From Streptomyces plumbidurans (GTDB lineage: Bacteria; Actinomycetota; Actinomycetes; Streptomycetales; Streptomycetaceae): DNA of 64,000 nucleotides. Below the pieces are notes generated by a model. That model saw nothing but the letters and a program-made list of their open reading frames with translations. It did not search any database and was not told the DNA's origin. The stretch spans positions 55,069 to 119,068 of the forward strand of contig NZ_JAFJSY010000033.1 of assembly GCF_019857225.1 (NCBI RefSeq). The letters run 5' to 3'. The translations under genes and the position numbers were made by a program. Shown here piece by piece: positions 17,684-25,438 of the stretch; within the stretch, counting starts at the first letter, position 1; the number at the start of each line of letters is the position of its first letter.

Positions 17684-19075
17684 TCAGCCGACATCGAGGC
17701 GCAGGAGGTCCTCCTCGGTCTCGCGGCGCACGATGACGCGGGCCTCGCCGTCGTGCACGGCGATGACGGGCGGCCGCAGCACATGGTTGTAGTTGCTCGC
17801 CATGGAGCGGCAGTAGGCACCGGTGGCGGGCACGGCGACCAGGTCGCCGGGGGCCAGGTCTGAGGGCAGGAACGCGTCCTTGACCACGATGTCCCCGCTC
17901 TCGCAGTGCTTGCCGACGATCCGGGCGAGCATCGGCTCGGCGTCCGAGGTGCGCGAGACGAGCGCGACGCTGTACTCGGCGTCGTAGAGCGCCGTGCGGA
18001 TGTTGTCCGACATGCCTCCGTCGACGGAGACGTACGTCCGCAGTCCGTCCAGCGGCTTGATGGTGCCGACCTCGTAGAGCGTGAAGGCGGTCGGGCCGAC
18101 AATGGCGCGCCCGGGCTCGACGGAGATGCGCGGTGTGCGCAGCTTGGCGGCCTCGCACTCACGGGTGACGATCTCGGTGAGCGCCTTGGCGATCTCGTGC
18201 GGCTCGCGGGGGTCGTCGTCGCTGGTGTACGCGATGCCGAGGCCGCCGCCGAGGTCGATCTCGGGCAGCTCGACACCGTGCTCGTCCCGGACGTCCTTGA
18301 GCAGCCCGACCACGCGGTGCGCGGCGACCTCGAAACCGGACATGTCGAAGATCTGCGACCCGATGTGGGAGTGGATCCCGATGAGCTCGAGCGAGTCGAG
18401 CTGGAGCGCACGGCGCACCGCCTCCGCCGCCTGTCCGCCGGCCAGCGGGATCCCGAACTTCTGGTCCTCGTGGGCGGTGGCGATGAACTCGTGCGTGTGC
18501 GCCTCCACCCCGACCGTGATCCGGATCTGCACGCGCTGCCGCGTGCCGAGTTCCCGCGCGATGTGCGCGACGCGGACGATCTCCTGGAAGGAGTCGAGAA
18601 CGATACGGCCCACACCCTCGCCGATCGCCCGGCGGATCTCCTCGACGGACTTGTTGTTGCCGTGGAAGGCGATGCGCTCTGCGGGCATCCCCGCGGACAG
18701 CGCGGTGGCCAGCTCGCCGCCGGAGCAGACGTCGAGGTTGAGCCCCTCCTCGTGCAGCCACCGCACGACGGCACGGGACAGGAAGGCCTTGCCGGCGTAG
18801 AAGACGTCGGCATCACCCCCGAAGGCACCCCGCCAGGCCCGCGCCCGGGCCCGGAAGTCCGCCTCGTCGAGAACGTAGGCGGGGGTGCCGTACTGCTCGG
18901 CGATCGACTTAACGTCCATACCGCCGACAGTGGCCACACCGTCCGCGTCACGACTGACCGTCTGCGCCCACACCTTCGGGTCGAGGACATTGAGGTCGGC
19001 GGGCGGGGCGGAGTAGTGCCCTTCGGGAAGAACGTCGGCGTGACGGGGGCCGGCGGGGTGTGCGGAACGGCTCAT
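17684..19075 (-). CDS. lysA: diaminopimelate decarboxylase
   Basis: A 463-residue fold-III PLP enzyme that decarboxylates meso-DAP to lysine. Visible features are the PLP lysine in VFYAGKAFLS (about residue 90), FHGNNKS, the IGIHSHIGSQIFD loop, the GGGLGIAY glycine loop, and the substrate Cys/Glu motif HCESGD in the C-terminal barrel. The N-terminus is extended by about 35 residues relative to E. coli LysA, as usual in Streptomyces. It starts 76 nt after the ArgRS-like gene; a 172-bp gap before hom leaves room for a hom promoter. Confidence 0.95.
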   Translation of the reverse strand: MSRSAHPAGPRHADVLPEGHYSAPPADLNVLDPKVWAQTVSRDADGVATVGGMDVKSIAEQYGTPAYVLDEADFRARARAWRGAFGGDADVFYAGKAFLSRAVVRWLHEEGLNLDVCSGGELATALSAGMPAERIAFHGNNKSVEEIRRAIGEGVGRIVLDSFQEIVRVAHIARELGTRQRVQIRITVGVEAHTHEFIATAHEDQKFGIPLAGGQAAEAVRRALQLDSLELIGIHSHIGSQIFDMSGFEVAAHRVVGLLKDVRDEHGVELPEIDLGGGLGIAYTSDDDPREPHEIAKALTEIVTRECEAAKLRTPRISVEPGRAIVGPTAFTLYEVGTIKPLDGLRTYVSVDGGMSDNIRTALYDAEYSVALVSRTSDAEPMLARIVGKHCESGDIVVKDAFLPSDLAPGDLVAVPATGAYCRSMASNYNHVLRPPVIAVHDGEARVIVRRETEEDLLRLDVG

Positions 19076-19151
19076 GGGTTCGGGTGGCTTTCTGGTTGCG
19101 TCACGGGTGATCGGGTGCTGGGTGCGTCGCCAGAGGTGAGCTGCACGTGCG

Positions 19152-20183
19152 TCACAGGTGATCGGGGGCGTCGATGCCGAGCAGGGAGAGGCCGCCGGCC
19201 AGCACCGTCCCGGCGGCTTCGGCGAGCGCGAGCCGGGCACGGTGGGCGGCCGAGGGTTTCTCGTCGCCACGCGGAAGGACGGCGGGCAGGACGGGGAGCA
19301 CGGCATCGGCGACGGTGACGAGGTGCCGCGCAAGACTGTCGGGCGTGCGGTGTGCTGCCGCACGGGCAAGGACGCGGGGGTGGTCGGAGAGGGGGGTGAG
19401 GAGGGGGGACCAGTTGGTGTGCGGGTCCTTTTGTAGATCTCCGTCTTGTACGCGTTCGTCCTGTACGTGTCCGTCTACGTCACCGGGGTCGGGGGTGAAG
19501 CCCAGGGCGGCGGCGTTGCGGCGGAGGGCCCGGGTGCGGGCGTGGGCGTAACGGACGCGGAAGAGAGGGTTGCTCTCGCGCTGGAGCAGATGATCGGCGG
19601 TGATACGGGGCCGGTCGTGGGCGGCGGGGTGCAGCAGCGCCCAGCGGGCGGCGTCGGGACCGAGCGGGGCGGGGTCGTCCGGGGCCGGGACGGGCCGGAG
19701 GTTCACGGGCTCGCGGTGGTCGACCTCGACGCGCCCCCCTTGCGAACCGACGATCCGCACGAGCGCGTCCGCGACGACTTCGGCTCGGACCTCGTACGGG
19801 ATGCGCAGCTCGACGACCTGCCCGGCGAGGGAGTCGCCGTGGCCGTAGGCCGGGCCGGCGTCGAGGATCTCGCGGGTCAGGGCGGCTGCGGATGCCGCTG
19901 CCCCCTGCAGGCTGATGTTGATGAAGCCGGGTCCGGTGACGACGACGTCGGCCACACCCTCCGCCTCGGCGAGACGCCCCTTGAGGATCTCGGCAACCCG
20001 CAACGGCGGCTGCCCGGCCGACCGCGCGAGCTGCAACGCGATGCTGGTGGCGTAGTCCCCGCAGCCCCCCGGACCGGGCGGCGCCACGACGACCTCCCCC
20101 GGCACGGCCACCCTCAGCTCCCCCGCATCCACAGCACGACACACCGCGCGCAGCACGGTGCGGGAGAGCTCGACGGGGGTCAC
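19152..20183 (-). CDS. ArgRS-related protein: N-terminal and DALR anticodon-binding domains without a catalytic core
   Basis: A 343-residue protein. Residues about 5-95 match the ArgRS-specific N-terminal domain (GDYATSIALQLARSAGQPP and VTGPGFINISL), and about 205-343 match the DALR anticodon-binding domain (RESNPLFRVRYAHARTRAL near residue 203). The Rossmann core with HIGH and KMSKS motifs is missing, and ArgRS is normally about 590 residues, so it cannot aminoacylate by itself. It sits upstream of lysA (76 nt), and about 1.1 kb from the tRNA-Arg gene at 21242. GTG start; no clear ribosome-binding site. I recall a comparable gene in S. coelicolor between lysA and a response regulator. Function unknown; tRNA binding is an inference. 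Confidence 0.8.
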   Translation of the reverse strand: MTPVELSRTVLRAVCRAVDAGELRVAVPGEVVVAPPGPGGCGDYATSIALQLARSAGQPPLRVAEILKGRLAEAEGVADVVVTGPGFINISLQGAAASAAALTREILDAGPAYGHGDSLAGQVVELRIPYEVRAEVVADALVRIVGSQGGRVEVDHREPVNLRPVPAPDDPAPLGPDAARWALLHPAAHDRPRITADHLLQRESNPLFRVRYAHARTRALRRNAAALGFTPDPGDVDGHVQDERVQDGDLQKDPHTNWSPLLTPLSDHPRVLARAAAHRTPDSLARHLVTVADAVLPVLPAVLPRGDEKPSAAHRARLALAEAAGTVLAGGLSLLGIDAPDHL

Positions 20184-20290
20184 GGGTCAAGCGTATGGGA
20201 GGAGGGGGGTGGGGAGGCGAGCCGGTTTGGGTGGGGGTCCGGGATGTGGACGGGGCCTACGGTGCTGCGGTCGGCGCTGCGGGAACGCTT

Positions 20291-20782
20291 TCAGGCGCCG
20301 GCACGCCCGGCCCGCTCGGCCTCACCGACCCCGAGAACGCTCCCCAGCTGGGAGTCATCGCCCTCACCGCGGCTCCCCCCACCCCTCTTCCGCTCGACCA
20401 ACTGCTGTACGAGGCGCACGAGTTCGGCAGGCTCGAAGGGCTTGGCGAGGAAAGCGTCGACGCCGACGTCCAGCCCGGCATCGACCTCGTACGAGGTACA
20501 GGCGCTGACGATGGCGAGGGGAAGATCACGGGTGCGTGGATCGCTGCGGAGGCGGGCGGCGGTACGAAGTCCGTCAAGCCGGGGCATCACGACATCGAGG
20601 GTGACCACATCGGGCCGCACTTGATGAACGACATCCAGACACTCGGCACCATCAGCCGCGGTCACCACCTCGAAGCCCTCCAGCTCGAGATTGACCCTGA
20701 TCAGCTGCCGGATGACCTTGTTGTCGTCCACAACAAGCACCCGACCCGACGCGCCTGGCACAACTCGAGAGTAGGTCGACAC
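20291..20782 (-). CDS. single-domain (CheY-like) response regulator
   Basis: A 163-residue protein with a receiver domain (about residues 13-128): acidic pair in VLVVDDNKVI, phospho-acceptor Asp63 in VTLDVVMPRLDG and conserved Lys in FLAKPFEP. The remaining 35 residues are low-complexity and there is no DNA-binding output domain, so it would act by protein contact. No histidine kinase is adjacent. The GTG start is inferred from where the homology begins; its ribosome-binding site is weak. It is 107 nt upstream of the ArgRS-like gene on the same strand. Confidence 0.85.
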   Translation of the reverse strand: MSTYSRVVPGASGRVLVVDDNKVIRQLIRVNLELEGFEVVTAADGAECLDVVHQVRPDVVTLDVVMPRLDGLRTAARLRSDPRTRDLPLAIVSACTSYEVDAGLDVGVDAFLAKPFEPAELVRLVQQLVERKRGGGSRGEGDDSQLGSVLGVGEAERAGRAGA

Positions 20783-21241
20783 CGGCCACCGCGTCCGGCT
20801 TTTCCCCACTTCTGGCCCGTGCGGGGGATGGGGGCGGGGGCGGTGACGGCATCGGGGGGTACGGGATTCGGTTCTGCGGGTGCGTGGGGGGCCTGCGGGA
20901 CGGTCTGGTTGCGGGCTGGGGGGGGGACGAACTCGGCTTGTGGGGCGAAGGGGGCGCGACGGGTTGGCGGAATGTGGGCGGAGTCGGGGATCGGAGCCCT
21001 GAAGGCGGCACTGGATGCCAGGCGCAACGGAACGAAGGTGCGGACGGGAACGGGCCGCTTCGGCTGTGTGGCCAACAACGGACAGGCGACGCAACCCCAC
21101 ACCCGAGGGCCCCGAACCGGGCAACACGGGCACCGCATCCCGCCGATGGCCCCCGGAACGACGCCACAAAACCCGTTCATGAACACCCTGGATCAGCTGG
21201 TAGGGTTCTACCCGTCGCCGCGCACACAGCGCAGCCGACAC
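20783..21241. other. 459-bp region without a gene before tRNA-Arg
   Basis: G-rich, purine-biased sequence with several open frames that lack start signals, family resemblance or typical third-position bias. It must hold the response-regulator promoter (minus strand) and the tRNA promoter (plus strand). No strong hairpins were seen. Confidence 0.4.
21176..21206 (+). promoter_or_regulatory. candidate tRNA-Arg promoter
   Basis: TTCATG (21176-21181) and TAGGGT (21201-21206), spaced 19 bp, resemble a weak Streptomyces vegetative promoter and end 35 bp before the tRNA. The spacing is 1-2 bp longer than ideal, so this is only a candidate. Confidence 0.3.
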
Positions 21242-21313
21242 GCCCCCGTAGCTCAGGGGATAGAGCAACGGCCTCCGGAGCCGTGTGCGCAGGTTCGAAT
21301 CCTGCCGGGGGCA
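21242..21313 (+). tRNA. tRNA-Arg (anticodon CCG)
   Basis: A cloverleaf can be drawn. The acceptor stem GCCCCCG (21242-21248) pairs with CGGGGGC (21306-21312) with discriminator A. The D-arm GCTC...GAGC follows, then the anticodon stem ACGGC/GCCGT enclosing loop CTCCGGA with anticodon CCG, which reads the very common CGG arginine codon. The T-arm contains GGTTCGAATCC. The 3' CCA is not fully encoded (ACCC follows). It is followed by a hairpin terminator and an integrase remnant, as expected for an integration hotspot. Confidence 0.96.
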
Positions 21314-21331
21314 CCCTGCATGAGGTGCCCA

Positions 21332-21371
21332 AAGACCCCGTCACCAGTGGAAACGCTGAGAACGGGGTCTT
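21332..21371 (+). terminator. hairpin terminator after tRNA-Arg
   Basis: AAGACCCCGT (21332-21341) and ACGGGGTCTT (21362-21371) form a perfect 10-bp stem with a 20-nt loop, starting 18 nt after the tRNA 3' end. Confidence 0.75.
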
Positions 21372-21523
21372 CGCGTATGTGCAGGAGAACGCCGCCGAAA
21401 GCAGCCGTTTGCCAGTGATCACGTTGTAATAGCGTGTTGATCCTGAGGGACTTCATGGCAGGTCAGAGGGCGTTCTCCGCGCCTCGCAGCGACGCCGTGT
21501 GGACTACCTGTGAACGAGCCGGA

Positions 21524-22045
21524 TCAGCCGTAACCAGCCTTTGGGTGCAGGACGGCCTCTGCGATCTCGCGCACGCGATCCCGGGTAATACCCGTCCGCT
21601 GCTCGACGGCGAGGGGATGGTCTGTGGGTTCCAACTCGATGAAGGGGCGACGGCCGAGCGGACGCGTATGAGCGTTCGTCTTCAGGTTGAGCGTGCTGGG
21701 CGAATACAGACTCAGCTCGGTGGTCAGCCAGCCGAAGTACGGTTTCTCCGCTTCGCGACCTGGGGTGTTCCACACGTCAACGGCTCGGGCGAAGTTGTCT
21801 CGGCTCAAGGAGACCCAGACACCCCAGGAGAAAGAGGCTTCACTGCCGATCACCGGTATCTCGATCAGGCCCTTGATGAAGCAATGCTGGCCTTTGATGA
21901 TGCACTGATCGGAGGACAGCATGCTGTCGGGATCGTCCGCAAAGCTCTGATCCCAGACATCAGGAGCCATGGTCGAGTAGCCCATCGGAAGTTCTGCGTG
22001 GTAGTCCCCGCAGCATGAGCATGTGTAGCCGAGATCGTTCGCCAT
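21524..22045 (-). CDS. DUF2199-type protein
   Basis: A 173-residue soluble protein. It begins MANDLGYTCSCCGDYHAELP, a Cys-x2-Cys start followed by the Pro/Tyr-rich stretch, the Trp-rich SFSWGVWVSLSR core and a C-terminal HPLAVEQRTGIT motif that I associate with the DUF2199 family of unknown function. The Cys pair suggests zinc binding. The ATG start was chosen because the family start is immediately after it; the ribosome-binding site is weak. Base composition is clearly less GC-rich than the flanking core genes, consistent with transfer along with the adjacent integrase. Confidence 0.75.
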   Translation of the reverse strand: MANDLGYTCSCCGDYHAELPMGYSTMAPDVWDQSFADDPDSMLSSDQCIIKGQHCFIKGLIEIPVIGSEASFSWGVWVSLSRDNFARAVDVWNTPGREAEKPYFGWLTTELSLYSPSTLNLKTNAHTRPLGRRPFIELEPTDHPLAVEQRTGITRDRVREIAEAVLHPKAGYG

Positions 22046-22160
22046 GCCCGGGAGCTTAACCAGCCGATGATCACAGACAATCGCATGCGGGCACATACAC
22101 AGACCAGAGCCCCGGGCCAGAATCGGCCCGGAGCTACCGGCAGTCGGTCATGCGGTTGTT

Positions 22161-23150
22161 TCAGTCCGTGGCATCGTCCTCCTCCCCCAGACCTTGCATG
22201 ATCCGGTCGTTCATCTCCTGCTCTTGGCCATCGATGCACTTGGCGTAGATCTTCAGAAGGACGTCCACCGAGTGGCCGGCGCGAGCGGCTACCTCCGGCG
22301 CCGGAACTCCTGAGTTGAGCCACTGGGAGACGCCCGCATGGCGCAGGTCGTACGGCCGGAAGGCCAGGACCGAGGAGACCTGATCAGGCACGAGCGCCAG
22401 CTCGCGGGCCTGTTTCCACGCCCGCGAGTACGACGAGGCGGCGATTACGTTGCCCCGCTCGCTGGAGAACAGTCGACCGTCCTTCGCCGTGCCGAACTCC
22501 TTGAGGTGCTCACGAAGCAGGCTCACGAGCGGAGGCGGTATCGGCACGATGCGCACCTCACCATGGGCTCGCTGTTTCAGGCCGCGGCGATCGTGAGCCT
22601 CGCCGGAGTCCGTCCAGGCCTTGCCCACCGTGGGACGGGTCTCCGCCAACTCGATGCGTCCCCAGCCGGACGCCGGAAGCGTGCAGTCGGAACGTCGAAG
22701 CCCCAACGCCTCCCCCGGTCGCACGGCCGCGTAATACAGGCGCCCGAAGAACGCCCGCAGCCGCCGGCCGCTCGCTCGGTCATAGCCGCCCACATACGTG
22801 AGCGCGGTCAGGAGTTCCCGCGCCTGCCGAGGGTTGACCACTACCCGGCGGTCGACCTCCTGCACAGCCCGCTTCCCCCGCTTCCGCCGCACGCGGCTCA
22901 GAGGGTTGGAGGGCAGGTGTTCGAGCTCTACCGCGTACTCAAGTGCGTTGAAGACCACGGCTCGCCGCCGCCGGTACGTCTGAGTTGCCGCAGGCTTACC
23001 GTCCAGCTTCCGGCCCAGCGCGTCGATCAGCTCATGCACGCGGGTGATCTCTTGCAGTTCTACCACCGGAAGCGACGTCTTCTCGATCCACCGCACCGCC
23101 GCGGCGATCTCCTCCGGCCGCTCCCGCTCCCTGCGAGGCACGGGCAGCAC
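22161..23150 (-). pseudogene. tyrosine recombinase/integrase, 5'-truncated
   Basis: About 329 residues of an actinobacterial tyrosine integrase. The core-binding region (WIEKTSLPVVELQEITRVHE onward) and the catalytic domain are intact: Arg in YYAAVRPGEALGLR, the RPYDLRHAG box and AGHSVDVLLKIYAKC with the Tyr nucleophile. Homologues I recall start about 90 residues earlier; here the upstream sequence stops resembling the family near 23155 and runs into a perfect inverted repeat and an unrelated gene, so the N-terminal arm-binding part is lost. The GTG at 23150 is the first usable start. Residual recombinase activity cannot be excluded. Confidence 0.75.
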
Positions 23151-23165
23151 GTACGCAACAAGCCG

Positions 23166-23197
23166 GTGGGGCCCCGCGGATCGCTGCGGGGCCCCAC
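23166..23197. repeat. perfect 12-bp inverted repeat at the integrase break
   Basis: GTGGGGCCCCGC (23166-23177) and GCGGGGCCCCAC (23186-23197) with an 8-bp loop. It stands exactly between the truncated integrase and the next plus-strand gene, about 50 bp before that gene's start. It looks like a terminator brought in with, or defining, the junction. Confidence 0.65.
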
Positions 23198-23247
23198 GGC
23201 TGACATGCTGGCGGCCAGCATCCAACGACCTTGAGGGGGAACGAACC

Positions 23248-23916
23248 GTGACCGTGAGTGACGGCATTGCCTGGATAGGCGCACACCTTCACAGTCCTGT
23301 ATCCGCCGCCGTGCCGGGGATGCTCGGCGGCATCTCGCTCACCGCGGCCAGGGGGATGGAGGCTGACGAGTTCCTCATTGCGCTAGGCGCCGACCTGGAT
23401 GAGCTCGCCGCCCGTACCCCTTACAGGGATCTCGCCGTGCCGGTGGGTCAGCCGGGCAGGCCGTCGTCCCACATCAACCCTGTCATGTACGGAATGTGCG
23501 GCGACTGGCTGTACGTACTGGAGGACTGGGGCGCGGCGACGTGGTCGAGCGGCTACCGCAAGGTGCAGTCGATGTGGCCCTGTCCCGGGCAGGAGATCGT
23601 CTGCGTGACGGTGGACCGGTTCAGCCCGCCGTCGAAGATCCTGCATGTGCCCGGGGACGAGATCGCACGCCGGGCGGAGTTCGGGCAGGACACCGGGGAG
23701 AGGTCCGCTCTGGACGCAGCGCTCGATGCCTCGGGTGCGGTGTTCCCGTCGATCGCCGACGTCGGCGAGGTCGCTGTGGTGGCGCACTACGAGCAGCACG
23801 GGCCCCGGCTGCCCGCGTTGGTGTTGGCCGCGGTGGGCGCCTACTGCGGCCTGTCCATCGACCAGGAGGCCGTTCGCGCCGGCACTCTTCCCGGCGTCCT
23901 TCTCCCCATGCCCTGA
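23248..23916 (+). CDS. hypothetical protein (possibly DUF6461-like)
   Basis: A 222-residue soluble protein with no membrane segments. The GTG start is preceded by GAGGGGGAACGAACC, a good ribosome-binding site. Central features are YGMCGDWLYVLEDWGAATWS (about residues 80-99) and a VSF/VDRFSPPSKILHVPGDEI stretch (about residue 130). The layout, a short helical N-terminal part with 'xxxEFLIALGADLDEL' then a beta-rich Trp-containing core, reminds me of the Streptomyces DUF6461 family, a tentative assignment. Function unknown. It lies at the right edge of the integrase remnant and may be cargo or flanking accessory DNA. Confidence 0.65.
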   Translation: MTVSDGIAWIGAHLHSPVSAAVPGMLGGISLTAARGMEADEFLIALGADLDELAARTPYRDLAVPVGQPGRPSSHINPVMYGMCGDWLYVLEDWGAATWSSGYRKVQSMWPCPGQEIVCVTVDRFSPPSKILHVPGDEIARRAEFGQDTGERSALDAALDASGAVFPSIADVGEVAVVAHYEQHGPRLPALVLAAVGAYCGLSIDQEAVRAGTLPGVLLPMP

Positions 23917-24019
23917 CCTGCGGGTTCTGAGCCTCCCTGCCGTGACAGCAGTCCTGGCGGCAGCGAGGGCATACGCCGGCTTCGCCTGATGACTCCTGCC
24001 GCGCCCGCTGCGCTCGCAC

Positions 24020-24223
24020 TTGGACCAGCCATCAAGCCGAACGGGAGACGGTGCGGCGAAGTGTGGGGCGCCGACCGAGGCAGGTGGTCGGTGTCAGAGG
24101 CGGGTGGTGACTGGTACGTCGCGGTGTCCGGTTCACCAAGGGCCCTGGTCGGCCTACGGTGTGGCTCAGCGCAAGGAGAAGGAAGCCAAGGAGAAGAAGC
24201 GCAAGATACGCAAGAAGCGCTAG
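24020..24223 (+). CDS. small Cys/His-motif protein with Lys-rich tail
   Basis: A 67-residue protein with the motif CGAPTEAGGRCQRRV followed by CPVH, a C-x8-C...C-x2-H arrangement found in many small actinobacterial and phage proteins and probably a zinc knuckle. It ends in a strongly basic tail (KEKEAKEKKRKIRKKR). The TTG start has no convincing ribosome-binding site and no alternative start exists before the motif. Function unknown; it is near the integrase remnant and may be mobile-element cargo. Confidence 0.5.
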   Translation: MDQPSSRTGDGAAKCGAPTEAGGRCQRRVVTGTSRCPVHQGPWSAYGVAQRKEKEAKEKKRKIRKKR

Positions 24224-24274
24224 CCCGAACTAACGCCCTCGGCCCTCCGCCGAGGCTGACAGCGATCGCATTTG

Positions 24275-24637
24275 TCACTTCTCCCGGCACTCACCGAACA
24301 CCCTCTGCTGCTCGTCCCGCCAACTCCAGTTCTCCGGCCGGGAGAAGGGCAGGCTCCTGGCCAGGGTGGAGAACTGGTCGGATGGCTCCCCGCTGGCCTT
24401 GTTCACAACGATTGCCGAGAGCATGGGGGCTCGGCCGTCTTCGTTGCGGTGGAGGCAGACGTCCTTGAGGAGGTAGGTCATGATGCCGCGGTGAGGTGGG
24501 ATGGAGTCGAAGCCTCCTGCCGCCAGCTCGGCGCTCAGCTCTCCGTACGTGATGGTCTGCCCCTGCCGGGCCCGCTTTCGCAGGATTTCTGCCGCCAGTT
24601 CGACCGCTGCCGGGTATTCGGGGTCCTTGATCCGCAC
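24275..24637 (-). CDS. conserved hypothetical protein
   Basis: A 120-residue soluble protein. The GTG start (VRIKDPEYPAAV) has the strong ribosome-binding site GGGGGAGG 4 nt upstream. Notable segments are ARQGQTITYGELSAELA (about residue 27) and RAPMLSAIVVNKASGEPSDQF (second half), a pattern I have seen in short actinobacterial proteins of unknown function. An open frame extending upstream is not needed. No function is assigned. Confidence 0.7.
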   Translation of the reverse strand: MRIKDPEYPAAVELAAEILRKRARQGQTITYGELSAELAAGGFDSIPPHRGIMTYLLKDVCLHRNEDGRAPMLSAIVVNKASGEPSDQFSTLARSLPFSRPENWSWRDEQQRVFGECREK

Positions 24638-24686
24638 TGTTCCTCCCCCACCGCGTGGACGCTGCTCAGTCTGCCCAAAAGCCCGC

Positions 24687-25211
24687 TCATCGATAGAAGA
24701 CCGCCACGCCCCCATGGTGTGAGCACGCCCCCTGGTGGTGGGCCGCGTACGAGTACGTGCCGTCGTTGCAGCGGGCTGTTGCGCCGTTGCCCGGGGAGGT
24801 GGAGCCGCCCGAGGAGGTGGAGCCTCCGGTGGATGACGTACCGCCAGATGAGCCGCTGCCGCTCGTTCCTGAACCTGAGGAGGCGGCGTGGGCCGTGACG
24901 GTGACCTTTACCTTGACTGTTTTCGTCACGGTCGGGGCGGGCTTCGGCTTGGCGGTTTGCGTTGCCGTCGCTGTCGCTGTGACCGTTGCTGTGGCCGTTG
25001 CCGTGGCCGTCGGCTGGGCCTTGTCGGCGGCTGCCGTCTTGGTCGTGTTCGTGTTCTGGCTGTCGGCGCCGGCCGCGGCCGTGCCCAGGGCGAACGCGAG
25101 GAACAGGGCGGGCAGTACGAATCGCTTGCGGGCCCACTTGGGTGCGGGGCGGGTGGCCGGCGGGCCGGGCGGCGGCGGGTACGGCGGCGGCTGGGGCTGG
25201 TAGTGGCTCAT
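24687..25211 (-). CDS. membrane-anchored DUF3761 protein with Ala-Thr repeat linker
   Basis: A 174-residue protein: cytoplasmic Pro/Tyr-rich N-terminus (1-27), one membrane span (about 29-48), a low-complexity outer linker of alternating Ala-Thr/Val-Thr dipeptides (about 65-105) and a Ser/Gly/Thr stretch, then a C-terminal RCNDGTYSYAAHHQGACSHH motif diagnostic of DUF3761. That domain is found in secreted proteins, often with DNA/RNA- or wall-related partners; its function is unknown. The ATG start follows GGGGGATTCC. It is transcribed divergently from mutA. Confidence 0.82.
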   Translation of the reverse strand: MSHYQPQPPPYPPPPGPPATRPAPKWARKRFVLPALFLAFALGTAAAGADSQNTNTTKTAAADKAQPTATATATATVTATATATQTAKPKPAPTVTKTVKVKVTVTAHAASSGSGTSGSGSSGGTSSTGGSTSSGGSTSPGNGATARCNDGTYSYAAHHQGACSHHGGVAVFYR

Positions 25212-25438
25212 GGAATCCCCCGGGTCCAGCGGTGCGTCGAGCGGTACGTGAGGGGCGAAACTATCCGTGCATGCCCGCCAGATGTGAGGGACTGGTGGAG
25301 ATGGTGATTGAGTTGTAATACTGCAAGGCTCAACTACCCCAGCCGAAGCCCCCGAGACCCACATCACAACCCGCAAGAGAACAAGGTCACAGCCCTTCCC
25401 CCTGCTGCTCCTTTGGACCTCTGGCCTAGCATCCGAGC
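25212..25438. promoter_or_regulatory. divergent intergenic region upstream of mutA
   Basis: 227 bp between the DUF3761 gene (minus) and mutA (plus), relatively AT-rich around 25300-25390. It should hold the promoter of the mutA-mutB-meaB operon. I found no cobalamin riboswitch signature and no strong palindrome. Confidence 0.4.

Larger units (their letters stand above)
21314..23165. mobile_element. remnant of an integrative element at tRNA-Arg
   Basis: Directly downstream of the tRNA-Arg lie a lower-GC stretch, a DUF2199 gene and a tyrosine integrase whose 5' end is missing. The catalytic end of the integrase faces the tRNA, as in actinobacterial integrative elements that use a tRNA 3' end as attB. 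No second copy of the tRNA 3' end (attR) was found by eye downstream, and no replication or transfer genes are present, so the element is decayed. The right boundary is a guess placed where integrase homology stops. Confidence 0.55.

Noticed and set aside
21434..22018. Plus-strand open frame downstream of the tRNA
   Set aside because: It is antisense to the DUF2199 gene, which has clear conserved motifs.
21314..25211. attR copy of the tRNA-Arg 3' end
   Set aside because: I looked for a second copy of the GGTTCGAATCCTGCC part downstream and found none.
25212..25438. Possible cobalamin riboswitch before mutA
   Set aside because: No B12-box-like sequence could be recognised in the 227 bp.
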